Positions 1 through 5,794 of a stretch of 7,499 nt of DNA are shown one piece after another. A program made the translations under genes and the position numbers. The stretch comes from CAYYTU01 sp964474655 (GTDB lineage: Bacteria > Chloroflexota > Anaerolineae > B4-G1): the NCBI GenBank assembly GCA_964474655.1, contig CAYYTU010000114.1, positions 1 through 7,499 of the forward strand. Reading direction: 5' to 3'. Position 1 is the first letter of the stretch, and every line of letters begins with the position of its first letter. A model generated the notes under the pieces. That model made no database searches. It was not told the origin of the DNA and worked only from the letters and a program-made list of their open reading frames with translations.

Positions 1-147
1 TTCCTCCAGGAGCCGCTTTCCTTCCTCGAAGGATTGGGCCGTGTCGATGCGGCAGACATCCAGCAGGTCCGTGAGGCTTTCGAGCACATCCGGCTCGTCG
101 TCGACAATGAGCACTCGCCTCCTCTCGATCACTTTCCTAGCATCCAT
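1..147 (-). CDS. Response regulator receiver domain, N-terminal fragment (runs off the left edge)
   Basis: Read on the minus strand, an ATG at 147-145 opens 49 codons without a stop to the window edge. The peptide contains RRVLIVDDEPDVLESLTDLL (residues 10-29), the classic first beta strand and alpha-1 of a CheY-like receiver. The adjacent acidic residues D16 and D17 are those that bind Mg2+ near the phosphorylation site. The phospho-accepting Asp and any output domain lie beyond the edge, so the response-regulator class (NtrC-like, OmpR-like, or stand-alone) cannot be told. A Shine-Dalgarno-like AAGGAGA sits about 7 nt upstream of the ATG, supporting this start. It is transcribed divergently from the operon that begins at 307. 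A role in controlling that operon (as DctR/DctD-type regulators do for some TRAP systems) is possible but purely inferred from position. Confidence 0.85.
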   Translation of the reverse strand, partial: MDARKVIERRRVLIVDDEPDVLESLTDLLDVCRIDTAQSFEEGKRLLEE

Positions 148-196
148 GGTGGGTCTCCTTTCCTCGTCATCAGGTTCGAGCGTTCGGGCGCCCTCC

Positions 197-209
197 CCCT
201 TTCAAAGGG
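197..209. repeat. Small perfect dyad CCCTTT-C-AAAGGG in the divergent intergenic region
   Basis: Six-base arms (197-202 and 204-209) flank one central base. It lies in the presumed leader of the minus-strand response-regulator gene. An alternative pairing, CGCCCT (189-194) with AGGGCG (206-211), also exists, so this could be an RNA hairpin or a protein-binding site. No function is demonstrated. Confidence 0.3.
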
Positions 210-256
210 CGTTGCCGCCAGCGCATTCACCCTGCCTGCCCAAACGCATATGCCAG

Positions 257-262
257 ATTATA
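257..262 (-). promoter_or_regulatory. Candidate -10 element for the minus-strand response-regulator gene
   Basis: On the minus strand, positions 262-257 read TATAAT, a perfect sigma-70 -10 hexamer, in a short AT-rich tract (257-270) within otherwise GC-rich DNA. Initiation would fall near 250, leaving a leader of about 100 nt before the ATG at 147. No good -35 lies at 16-18 nt; the nearest resemblances are TTGGTA at 20 nt and TTGTCA at 11 nt. The call rests on the -10 and local AT-richness only. Confidence 0.4.
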
Positions 263-272
263 TATATTTTCC

Positions 273-300
273 TTGACAAATCTACCAAAAATGGTATCTC
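273..300 (+). promoter_or_regulatory. Candidate sigma-70 promoter of the seven-gene operon
   Basis: A perfect -35 hexamer TTGACA (273-278) is followed after 16 nt by TATCTC (295-300), a weak -10 strengthened by an upstream TGG (292-294) as in extended -10 promoters. Transcription would start around 306-308, essentially at the ATG at 307. That fits the absence of any Shine-Dalgarno sequence before that ATG, so the regulator mRNA may be leaderless. The spacer carries a palindrome, annotated separately. Confidence 0.5.
283..296. promoter_or_regulatory. Candidate operator: palindrome TACCA-AAAA-TGGTA inside the promoter
   Basis: Five-base arms (283-287 and 292-296) around an AAAA centre form a perfect dyad, sitting between the -35 at 273-278 and the -10 at 295-300 and overlapping the latter. 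A bound HTH dimer here would block RNA polymerase. XRE regulators commonly autoregulate through such sites, so the adjacent XRE-cupin protein is the natural candidate ligand. This is inferred from position and symmetry. Confidence 0.4.
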
Positions 301-306
301 TCAGCC

Positions 307-825
307 ATGAACGTGGGCAACAAGATTCGTGACGCCAGAAAGAAGCAGGGCTTGAACATGAAGGAGTTCGCCCGCCGGGTGGGGATCAGCTACCAGACCC
401 TCTACCGCGTGGAGACCGACAAGATGAGCCCTTCCGTGGCCCTCCTCTCGGACATCGCCCACCAGCTCAGCCAGCCCCTGGTCCACTTCTTCGAGGACGA
501 CTCCAAGCTCACGCTCGTGCGTGCGGGTACAGCCCCGACGGTCGACTCGGGAAAAATGAAGCTGGATCTCCTGCTGCCCAAGGGGGTGATCGACCCCAAG
601 ATCTCCGTGAGCCTGGGCGAGACCCCCGGCGGGGAGTGCATCAGCGGCCACAGCCATCCGGGATTCGAGTTGGCCTATCAGATTCAGGGTCGGACCCTGT
701 TTCACCACGGGAAGGAGGCGTGGGAGATCAACGAGGGGGACCTGCTCTATTTTGACGCCTCCGTGAAGCACTCGGTGACGGCCCTGGAGCCGGCCAAGTT
801 TCTGACCATCTACTTCCGGGAGTAG
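307..825 (+). CDS. XRE-family HTH transcriptional regulator with C-terminal cupin domain
   Basis: A 172-residue two-domain regulator. Residues 4-60 form an XRE/Cro-type helix-turn-helix (opens GNKIRDARKKQGLNMKEFARR; recognition helix around ISYQTLYRVE, 27-36). After a linker, residues 85-172 form a single cupin barrel with metal-binding motif 1 HSHPGFE (H115, H117, E121) and a motif-2 histidine H155 within GDLLYFDASVKHSV. This is the usual size and architecture for the XRE-cupin family, whose members sense small metabolites and regulate adjacent catabolic or transport genes. The metal ligands look intact, so ligand binding is plausible; the effector is unknown. The ATG at 307 has no Shine-Dalgarno sequence, no in-frame alternative start exists upstream (stop at 274-276), and the HTH begins immediately, so translation may be leaderless. 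It is first in the operon, 27 nt before the ligase gene, and is its likely local regulator. Confidence 0.93.
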   Translation: MNVGNKIRDARKKQGLNMKEFARRVGISYQTLYRVETDKMSPSVALLSDIAHQLSQPLVHFFEDDSKLTLVRAGTAPTVDSGKMKLDLLLPKGVIDPKISVSLGETPGGECISGHSHPGFELAYQIQGRTLFHHGKEAWEINEGDLLYFDASVKHSVTALEPAKFLTIYFRE

Positions 826-852
826 GCCGCCCAGGCGCACTTGGAGCCCGCC

Positions 853-2352
853 GTGAACCTTTCGAACGTCATTCTTCAGGGATCCCGTTACATCCCGGAC
901 CAGGAGGCGATCGTCTTCGAGGACCGCCGCCTGACCTACCGCGACCTCAACCGGGCTGTGGACCTCGCAGCCCATCGTCTCCGGGACCTGGGAGTGGGGC
1001 CGCTGGACCGCGTGGCGCTTTACTGCGAGAACCGGCCCGAGTGGGTCATGCTCTACTACGGGATCATTCGCCTGGGCGCCGCCGTGGTCTGCGTGAGCTC
1101 GGCCTACCGGAGCACGGAGCTGGCCTACCTGCTGGAGGACTCTCAACCCTCCAGCGTGATCACCTCGGAGGCCCTCGCCCCGCACCTCCCGTCTGAGGGG
1201 ATGCCGGCCCACGTCCGGGACTGGGTCGTCATCGAGCGGGACGAGGCGCTCTCCGACCTCGCCGGGAAGGCGGGGCAGGGTTCGCTCACCCCCTTTCCCG
1301 TCCGGGACTGCGATGGGGACGACCCCTGCGTGATCCTCTACACCGGCGGCACCACCGGTGTCCCCAAGGGGGCCATGCTCACCCACAAGAACATCCTCTA
1401 CACCGCGCAGAACGTCTGCTACCACGAGCGCACCGGCTCCAGGGACCGGGGGCTCTGCTTCCTACCCCTGAACCACGTCTTTGCGGGCAACCACATCATG
1501 AACTCTCTCTTCTACGCCATGGGGACCCTGGTCCTTCACGCGGGCTTCGACATGGACGAGATCGTCTCGTCCATCGAGGCGAACGGGGTGACCCGTCTCT
1601 ACGCCGTTCCCACGGTCTACATCCGGTTTCTCAACAACCCCGACTGCCACGCCCGCCTCCGGTCCGTGGGCTACTCCTTTTCCGCGGCCACCAGCATGCC
1701 CGAAGAGATCGTCCGGCAGTGGAAGCGGACCTTCGGGCTCCACATCCACGAGGCCTACGGCATGACCGAGAGCGCCTCCCTCGTGACCTTCAACCACCGC
1801 TACCGCCACAAGGTCGGCTCCGTGGGCACGCCCGCCGGGATCGTGGAGGTGCGGATCGCGGACGCGGAGGGGAGGCCCGTGCCGGACGGGGAGGAGGGAG
1901 AGATCCTGATCCGCGGTCCCAACGTCATGAAGGGGTACTTCAACCGTCCCGAGGAGACCGCCAAGGCCGTGAAGGGCGGGTGGCTCCACTCCGGGGACGT
2001 GGGCCGCGTGGACGAGGAGGGCTATCTCCACATCGTGGACCGGCTCAAGGACATGATCATCAGTGGGGGCCTGAACATCTACCCGACCGAGGTGGAGAAC
2101 GTCCTCTACCTCCACGAGGCCGTGGAGGAGTGCGCCGTGGTCGGGCTGGCGCACGACGAGTACGGCGAGGCGGTGGCCGCCTTCGTCCGCCTGAAGCAGG
2201 GGGCCGCGGCCACCGAGGACGAGCTGACCCGGTTCTGCAAGGAGCACATAGCCTCCTACAAGGCCCCCAAGAAGATCGTCTTCGTGGAGGACTTTCCCCG
2301 GACGCCCCAGGGAAAGCTCCTCAAACGCGAGCTGAGGCACCACTCCGTCTGA
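853..2352 (+). CDS. Acyl-CoA synthetase / AMP-dependent ligase (ANL superfamily)
   Basis: A 499-residue class I adenylate-forming enzyme, expected to activate a carboxylic acid with ATP and transfer it to CoA in the cytoplasm. Visible core motifs: P-loop YTGGTTGVPKG (about 163-173), adenine-binding EAYGMTES (about 300-307), WLHSGD (aspartate about 382 binding the ribose), hinge and CoA-domain region RLKDMIISGGLNIYPTEVE, and the C-terminal catalytic lysine in RTPQGKLLKREL (about K488). Length and motif order are normal and nothing is truncated. The substrate cannot be read from sequence; the family spans fatty, aromatic and small dicarboxylic acids. Start choice: an in-frame TTG exists at 841, but that TTGGAG itself looks like the Shine-Dalgarno sequence for the GTG at 853 (6-nt spacer), so GTG is preferred. 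It lies between the regulator and the AcnX genes, suggesting CoA activation in the pathway served by the transporter. Confidence 0.93.
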   Translation: MNLSNVILQGSRYIPDQEAIVFEDRRLTYRDLNRAVDLAAHRLRDLGVGPLDRVALYCENRPEWVMLYYGIIRLGAAVVCVSSAYRSTELAYLLEDSQPSSVITSEALAPHLPSEGMPAHVRDWVVIERDEALSDLAGKAGQGSLTPFPVRDCDGDDPCVILYTGGTTGVPKGAMLTHKNILYTAQNVCYHERTGSRDRGLCFLPLNHVFAGNHIMNSLFYAMGTLVLHAGFDMDEIVSSIEANGVTRLYAVPTVYIRFLNNPDCHARLRSVGYSFSAATSMPEEIVRQWKRTFGLHIHEAYGMTESASLVTFNHRYRHKVGSVGTPAGIVEVRIADAEGRPVPDGEEGEILIRGPNVMKGYFNRPEETAKAVKGGWLHSGDVGRVDEEGYLHIVDRLKDMIISGGLNIYPTEVENVLYLHEAVEECAVVGLAHDEYGEAVAAFVRLKQGAAATEDELTRFCKEHIASYKAPKKIVFVEDFPRTPQGKLLKRELRHHSV

Positions 2353-2403
2353 CACCCGGGCGGCGCAGCGCGGCGCCGTGACGCAAAGGGGACGAATCGA
2401 GGC

Positions 2404-3660
2404 ATGGAACTGACCACAGAGCAAAAAGCGATGCTGGACGGGGAGCAAGGACCCGGCCCCCAAAAGGCCATGGAGATCCTCGCGGCCTACGGGAAGGTCT
2501 ACGGGGCCGAGCGGATGGTCCCCGTGACCAGCGTCCACATTGCGGGGAATTTCCCCGTCATGATGGACGAGGGGATCGAGTGGCTGGAGGATCTCGCCCG
2601 TGGCGGGACCCGGGTCCGGACCTACACCACGAAGAATCCGGAGATGTTCGACTTCGAGCAGGCCGACGAGCTCCAGATCCCCATGTACTTCCAGGTCCGG
2701 CAGAAGCGCATTCACGAGGCGCTCCGGTCCCTGGGCGTCACTCTGACCTACTCCTGCCACCACTACCTCGTGGGAAACGTTCCCCGGTTCGGCGATCACA
2801 TCGCCTGGGCCTCCTCCGGGAGCCAGGTGTTCGCCAACTCCGTGATCGGCGCTCGCTCCAACCGGGACGGGGATCACGCCGCCCTGGCCGCGGCCATCGT
2901 GGGGGCGATCCCGGAGTGGGGACTTCACCTGAAGGAGAACCGAAAGGGCGAGTTCGTGGTCGACGTGAGCCGGCTCGATCTGGAACGGTATGGGCCGGCC
3001 GACTACAAGGCCCTGGGCTGGTTCATCGGGAACAACATGGGCACGAGGGTGCCGGTGTTCGTCAACCTTCCTCTGGACATGCAGATCGAGGAGGTGAAGG
3101 GCCTCCTCTACACCCTGACTGTGACCGGGGCCACGGGCCTGGTCCATATGGTGGGGATCACCCCGGAGGCGGAAACGCTCGAGGACGCCTTTCAGGGGGG
3201 CCCTCCACCTCCACCCGAGATCACGCCCACCCAGGAGGACGTGGACGCGGCCTACCTGGACATCTCCAGCAGTCCGGAGGAGAAGGTGGACATGGTGATC
3301 TTCGGCTGTCCGCAGTGTTCCATCCAGGAGATCCAGGAGATCGTCGACCTCCTGGGCGAGCGGAAGGTCCACGCCGACACCCAGCTCTGGATCTGCACCT
3401 CGGCCTGGGTCAAGACCCTCTGCCGGCGGATGGGGATCCTCGATCGCATCCGCTCGGCCGGGGCCCGGGTGGTAGCGGATATGGGCGCGGCGGACGGCCC
3501 ACACCTCTATCTGAAGGAGAAGGGAGTCCGGGTGCTCGCCATGAACTCGGCCCGGGGGAGCTACTACGCCCACAACATCTTCGGCATGGACACGTGGTTC
3601 GGGTCCACTCGGGAGTGCGTCGACTCGGCGATCTCCGGTCGATGGGAGGGCAGAAAGTGA
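2404..3660 (+). CDS. Aconitase X (AcnX, formerly DUF521) large catalytic subunit, atypical
   Basis: A 418-residue protein with the AcnX catalytic-subunit layout: N-terminal LTTEQKAMLDGEQG, SVHIAGNF (43-50), TTKNP (75-79), the central block CHHYLVGNVPRFGDHIAW (118-135) followed by ANSVIGARSNRDG (144-156), FGCPQCS (300-306), and the C-terminal NSARGSYYAHNIFG (381-394) and WFGSTRECVDSA (398-409). AcnX enzymes are Fe-S hydro-lyases; known activities are cis-3-hydroxy-L-proline dehydratase (bacteria) and mevalonate-5-phosphate dehydratase (archaea). Peculiarities: the usual CTPY-like motif reads CHHY, a run of five prolines (267-271) sits before the GCPQC block, and the position where I expect DTC, a cluster cysteine, reads DMG (359-361). 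Cysteines present are 118, 302, 305, 331, 340 and 405. Substrate and cluster type are therefore uncertain. AAGGGGA at 2386-2392 may be the Shine-Dalgarno sequence. The stop overlaps the small-subunit start. Confidence 0.9.
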   Translation: MELTTEQKAMLDGEQGPGPQKAMEILAAYGKVYGAERMVPVTSVHIAGNFPVMMDEGIEWLEDLARGGTRVRTYTTKNPEMFDFEQADELQIPMYFQVRQKRIHEALRSLGVTLTYSCHHYLVGNVPRFGDHIAWASSGSQVFANSVIGARSNRDGDHAALAAAIVGAIPEWGLHLKENRKGEFVVDVSRLDLERYGPADYKALGWFIGNNMGTRVPVFVNLPLDMQIEEVKGLLYTLTVTGATGLVHMVGITPEAETLEDAFQGGPPPPPEITPTQEDVDAAYLDISSSPEEKVDMVIFGCPQCSIQEIQEIVDLLGERKVHADTQLWICTSAWVKTLCRRMGILDRIRSAGARVVADMGAADGPHLYLKEKGVRVLAMNSARGSYYAHNIFGMDTWFGSTRECVDSAISGRWEGRK

Positions 3661-4097
3661 AAACATTCCATGGCAAGACAGTGATGCCCGGCGTGGCGGA
3701 AGGGGAGGCTCTCGTCACGCGATCGGCGATCTCGTTCACCGGGGGCATGGACCCCGACACGGGGATCATCCGCGAGCCCGGTCACGAGCTGGAGGGGAAG
3801 AGCGTCGCCGGAAAGATCCTGGTCTTTCCCGCGGGCAAGGGCTCGACCACCGGCTCCTGGCAGTACTACGCCGCGTTCAAACGCGGGACGGCCCCACGGG
3901 GGATCATCAACCGGAAGGCAGAAGGCGTGGTTGCCATCAGCGCCATCATCACCGGCACCCCCATGGTTCACGGGCTGGATCAGGATCCCCTGGAGGTGAT
4001 CGAGACCGGGGATTTCGTCCGAATCGACGCCGACAACGGGGTTGTCGAGGTCGAAAAACGTTCACCGGGTTCCCGCGGGGGAACACCACCACCATAG
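3657..4097 (+). CDS. Aconitase X small subunit (swivel domain, formerly DUF126)
   Basis: A 146-residue protein matching the AcnX swivel-domain subunit: VMPGVAEGEALVT (9-21), ISFTGGMDPDTGIIRE (25-40), HELEGKSVAGKILVFPAGKG (43-62), the STTGS loop carrying the presumed catalytic serine S63, then GTAPRGIINRKAEGVVAISAIITGTPMVHGLD. In aconitases the equivalent swivel-domain serine acts as the catalytic base, and this protein should pair with the large subunit to close the active site. The start is GTG at 3657, overlapping the large-subunit TGA by 4 nt, with a strong GGAGG (3645-3649) 7 nt upstream; this implies translational coupling and 1:1 assembly. Separate subunits make it a split (type II) AcnX rather than the fused type I. 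The last 12 or so residues (RSPGSRGGTPPP) look like a disordered tail. Confidence 0.92.
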   Translation: MKTFHGKTVMPGVAEGEALVTRSAISFTGGMDPDTGIIREPGHELEGKSVAGKILVFPAGKGSTTGSWQYYAAFKRGTAPRGIINRKAEGVVAISAIITGTPMVHGLDQDPLEVIETGDFVRIDADNGVVEVEKRSPGSRGGTPPP

Positions 4098-4106
4098 GAG
4101 GCCATG

Positions 4107-5201
4107 ATGAAAAAGAGCATGCAAGGATTCGTATTCGTGACCGTTTTGGCACTTTTCCTCGCCGCATCCTCTTTCCTCGCCCCGAGCGAGGCCGCGTCCG
4201 ATGAACCCATCAAGCTCACCTTCAGCACCATGTTCCCGAAGGTCCACCTGCAGGGTGGGCTGAACCAGCACTTCTGCGACGAGATCGAGAAGCGGACCAA
4301 CGGCCGGGTGAAGATCACCCTCTACCCGGGCGGGTCCCTGACCTCCGCGCCCAAATGCTTTCAGGGCGTGGAGAAAGGGATCTCCGACATCGGGATGTCA
4401 TGCCCCCTCTACGTGGGCGGACGCTTCCCAGTGAGCGAGATCTTCGAGATGCCCTCCGAGATCACCAGCGGCTGGGTCACGGCCAAGGTCTACATGGACC
4501 TCTACGACAAGTTCGACCTCGACGAGTACGAGAGCGTCCACGTGTTGTACCTGCACGGCCCCGGGCGCAACGTCCTGTCCACCCGGACCACCCCGATTCG
4601 AACGCTCCAGGACATGGAGGGCCTGGTGCTGCGGGCCAGCGGTGGGGCGGCCAAGGTGATCGATGCCTGGGGCGCCACCCCGAGGGCCATGCCCATGGGC
4701 GAGGCCTTCGAAGCCCTGTCCAAGGGGATCGTGGAGGGTCAGTTCGCCGTCCCCGAGACCCTCAAGGGGTGGAAGCACGGGGACGTGGTGAACTACGTCA
4801 CCGTGCCTCCCGTCTCCACGTCGAGCTGCCAGTTCGTGGTGATGAACAAGCGGACCTGGAACCGGCTGCCTCCGGACATTCAGAAGGTCTTCACTGAGGT
4901 CTCCGCTTCGTTTCCCGAGTACCACGGCCACGTCTGGAACTACTACGACCAGGCGGGTATGGAGTACTTCAAGGGGCTCCCGGGCCGGGAGGCCATCGTG
5001 ATCCCGGAGGACCAGAAACCGGCGTGGGAGCAGGCCGTGACGCCAGTGGAGGAAAACTACATCCAGGAAAAGACGGCCAAGGGTCTGCCGGCCCAAGAGA
5101 TCGTGGACTACTTCCACGAGCGGATCGAATACTGGGAGGCCAGGCAGCCTGACGTGGAGGAGTCCGTCTCCTGGGTGGAATCAAACCTTCTCGAGAAGTA
5201 G
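4107..5201 (+). CDS. dctP: TRAP transporter periplasmic solute-binding protein (DctP family)
   Basis: A 364-residue extracytoplasmic receptor that delivers a carboxylate ligand to the DctQM membrane pair. The N terminus is a Sec signal peptide: Lys-rich n-region, hydrophobic FVFVTVLALFLAAS core, and a probable signal peptidase I site after PSEA (about residue 29). The mature part has the DctP pattern: IKLTFSTMFPKVHLQGG, IEKRTNGRVKITLYPGGSL, GVEKGISDIG, the LQDMEGLVLRASGG segment with the conserved arginine that clamps the substrate carboxylate (R176), and FVVMNKRTWNRLPPDIQKV. AGGAGG (4096-4101) lies 5 nt before the ATG at 4107 but only 2 nt before the ATG at 4104, so 4107 is preferred. It begins 9 nt after the AcnX small-subunit stop, tying uptake to the enzymes. 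The ligand cannot be predicted; the R176 context implies a carboxylate. Confidence 0.94.
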   Translation: MKKSMQGFVFVTVLALFLAASSFLAPSEAASDEPIKLTFSTMFPKVHLQGGLNQHFCDEIEKRTNGRVKITLYPGGSLTSAPKCFQGVEKGISDIGMSCPLYVGGRFPVSEIFEMPSEITSGWVTAKVYMDLYDKFDLDEYESVHVLYLHGPGRNVLSTRTTPIRTLQDMEGLVLRASGGAAKVIDAWGATPRAMPMGEAFEALSKGIVEGQFAVPETLKGWKHGDVVNYVTVPPVSTSSCQFVVMNKRTWNRLPPDIQKVFTEVSASFPEYHGHVWNYYDQAGMEYFKGLPGREAIVIPEDQKPAWEQAVTPVEENYIQEKTAKGLPAQEIVDYFHERIEYWEARQPDVEESVSWVESNLLEK

Positions 5202-5221
5202 GCCCACACCCCTATCTGGGG

Positions 5222-5294
5222 CCCGTTGCACGCGGAACGGGTATGCGGCCCGGGGGGAGCCCCCGCCCACCCGATCCCCCCGGGGCTTCCCCGG
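5222..5294 (+). other. Cluster of three short GC-rich hairpins between dctP and dctQ
   Basis: Three consecutive inverted repeats occupy the 107-nt gap: CCCGTT (5222-5227) with AACGGG (5236-5241), loop 8; CGGGGG (5251-5256) with CCCCCG (5260-5265), loop 3; and CCGGGG (5280-5285) with CCCCGG (5289-5294), loop 3. None is followed by a U-tract, so they are not intrinsic terminators. They could stabilise the upstream dctP mRNA or attenuate readthrough, raising receptor over membrane subunits as often seen in transport operons. The folds were read by eye and overlap in alternative pairings. Confidence 0.4.
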
Positions 5295-5308
5295 CCCACG
5301 GAGCGGAC

Positions 5309-5794
5309 ATGGAGCGATTCGAGCAGCTGGCCCGAAGGCTCGGCACCCTCTTCAACGGAGTGGCCCTCGTGGCGCTCAGCGTCATGCTGGTGGTCGTGTC
5401 CGCGGACATCGTTGGCGCGAAGTTCCTGAGCAAGCCCGTCCCCGGAGCCATGGATCTCCTCTCCCTTTTGGGGCTGGTCCTCATCGGGTTCTCGACTGCC
5501 CGGACCTACACGATGGGCCGGCACATCAAGGTGACCTTCGTCTCCATGCTCCTGCCTCCCCGCGTCCGTACCGGCGTCCGGTTCGTGAGCACGTTTCTCT
5601 GCCTCCTTCTCTTCTGCACAGCCGTGTGGCGGATCCTCCTCTACGCCGGGGACCTTCGGGAGTATGGCGAGTCCTCCATGACGGTTAACATTCCCCTTGC
5701 GCCCTTCGCCTACGCTCTGGGCATCGCCTTCGTGCCCGTTGCGATGCTCCTATGCGTTGAGTTCTATCGGCTTCTGCAGGGACGGGAGGACTAG
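5309..5794 (+). CDS. dctQ: TRAP transporter small membrane subunit (DctQ family)
   Basis: A 161-residue inner-membrane protein with four predicted transmembrane segments (about 15-37, 47-68, 91-112, 132-152), the normal DctQ size and topology. Family-typical features are the cytoplasmic TARTYTMGRHIKVTF loop after TM2 and the DLREYGESSMTVNIPLAPFAY stretch before TM4. DctQ forms the scaffold around the DctM transport domain. Start choice: the frame is open back to an ATG at 5243, but that would add 22 Pro/Gly-rich residues encoded by the hairpin region. The ATG at 5309 has GGAG (5300-5303) 5 nt upstream and starts with MERFEQLARRLG, a usual DctQ N terminus. Its stop abuts the dctM start. Confidence 0.92.
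   Translation: MERFEQLARRLGTLFNGVALVALSVMLVVVSADIVGAKFLSKPVPGAMDLLSLLGLVLIGFSTARTYTMGRHIKVTFVSMLLPPRVRTGVRFVSTFLCLLLFCTAVWRILLYAGDLREYGESSMTVNIPLAPFAYALGIAFVPVAMLLCVEFYRLLQGRED

Noticed and set aside
301..1425. Long open frame (374 codons) on the minus strand opposite the regulator and the ligase
   Set aside because: It is the antisense shadow of two clear genes; the translation is rich in Gly, Val, His, Asp and Arg without motifs, and arises because GC-rich codons rarely create antisense stops.
1462..3666. Very long open frame (734 codons) on the minus strand opposite the ligase and the AcnX large subunit
   Set aside because: It spans two well-supported plus-strand genes, has no recognisable domain and no ribosome-binding signal; it is a codon-bias artefact.
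2580..4097. Plus-strand frame running through the AcnX large subunit and continuing into the small subunit
   Set aside because: Only its last 146 codons (from the GTG at 3657) are real protein; upstream it is an out-of-frame, Arg/Gly/Pro-rich shadow of the large subunit. It is not evidence of a fused AcnX.
4147..4162. TGGCAC resembling a sigma-54 -24 box near the start of dctP
   Set aside because: The -12 GC is not at the required spacing, and the sequence encodes the hydrophobic core of the DctP signal peptide.
5243..5308. N-terminal extension of DctQ from the ATG at 5243
   Set aside because: It would add 22 Pro/Gly residues encoded by hairpin DNA; the ATG at 5309 has a better-placed ribosome-binding site and a family-like N terminus.
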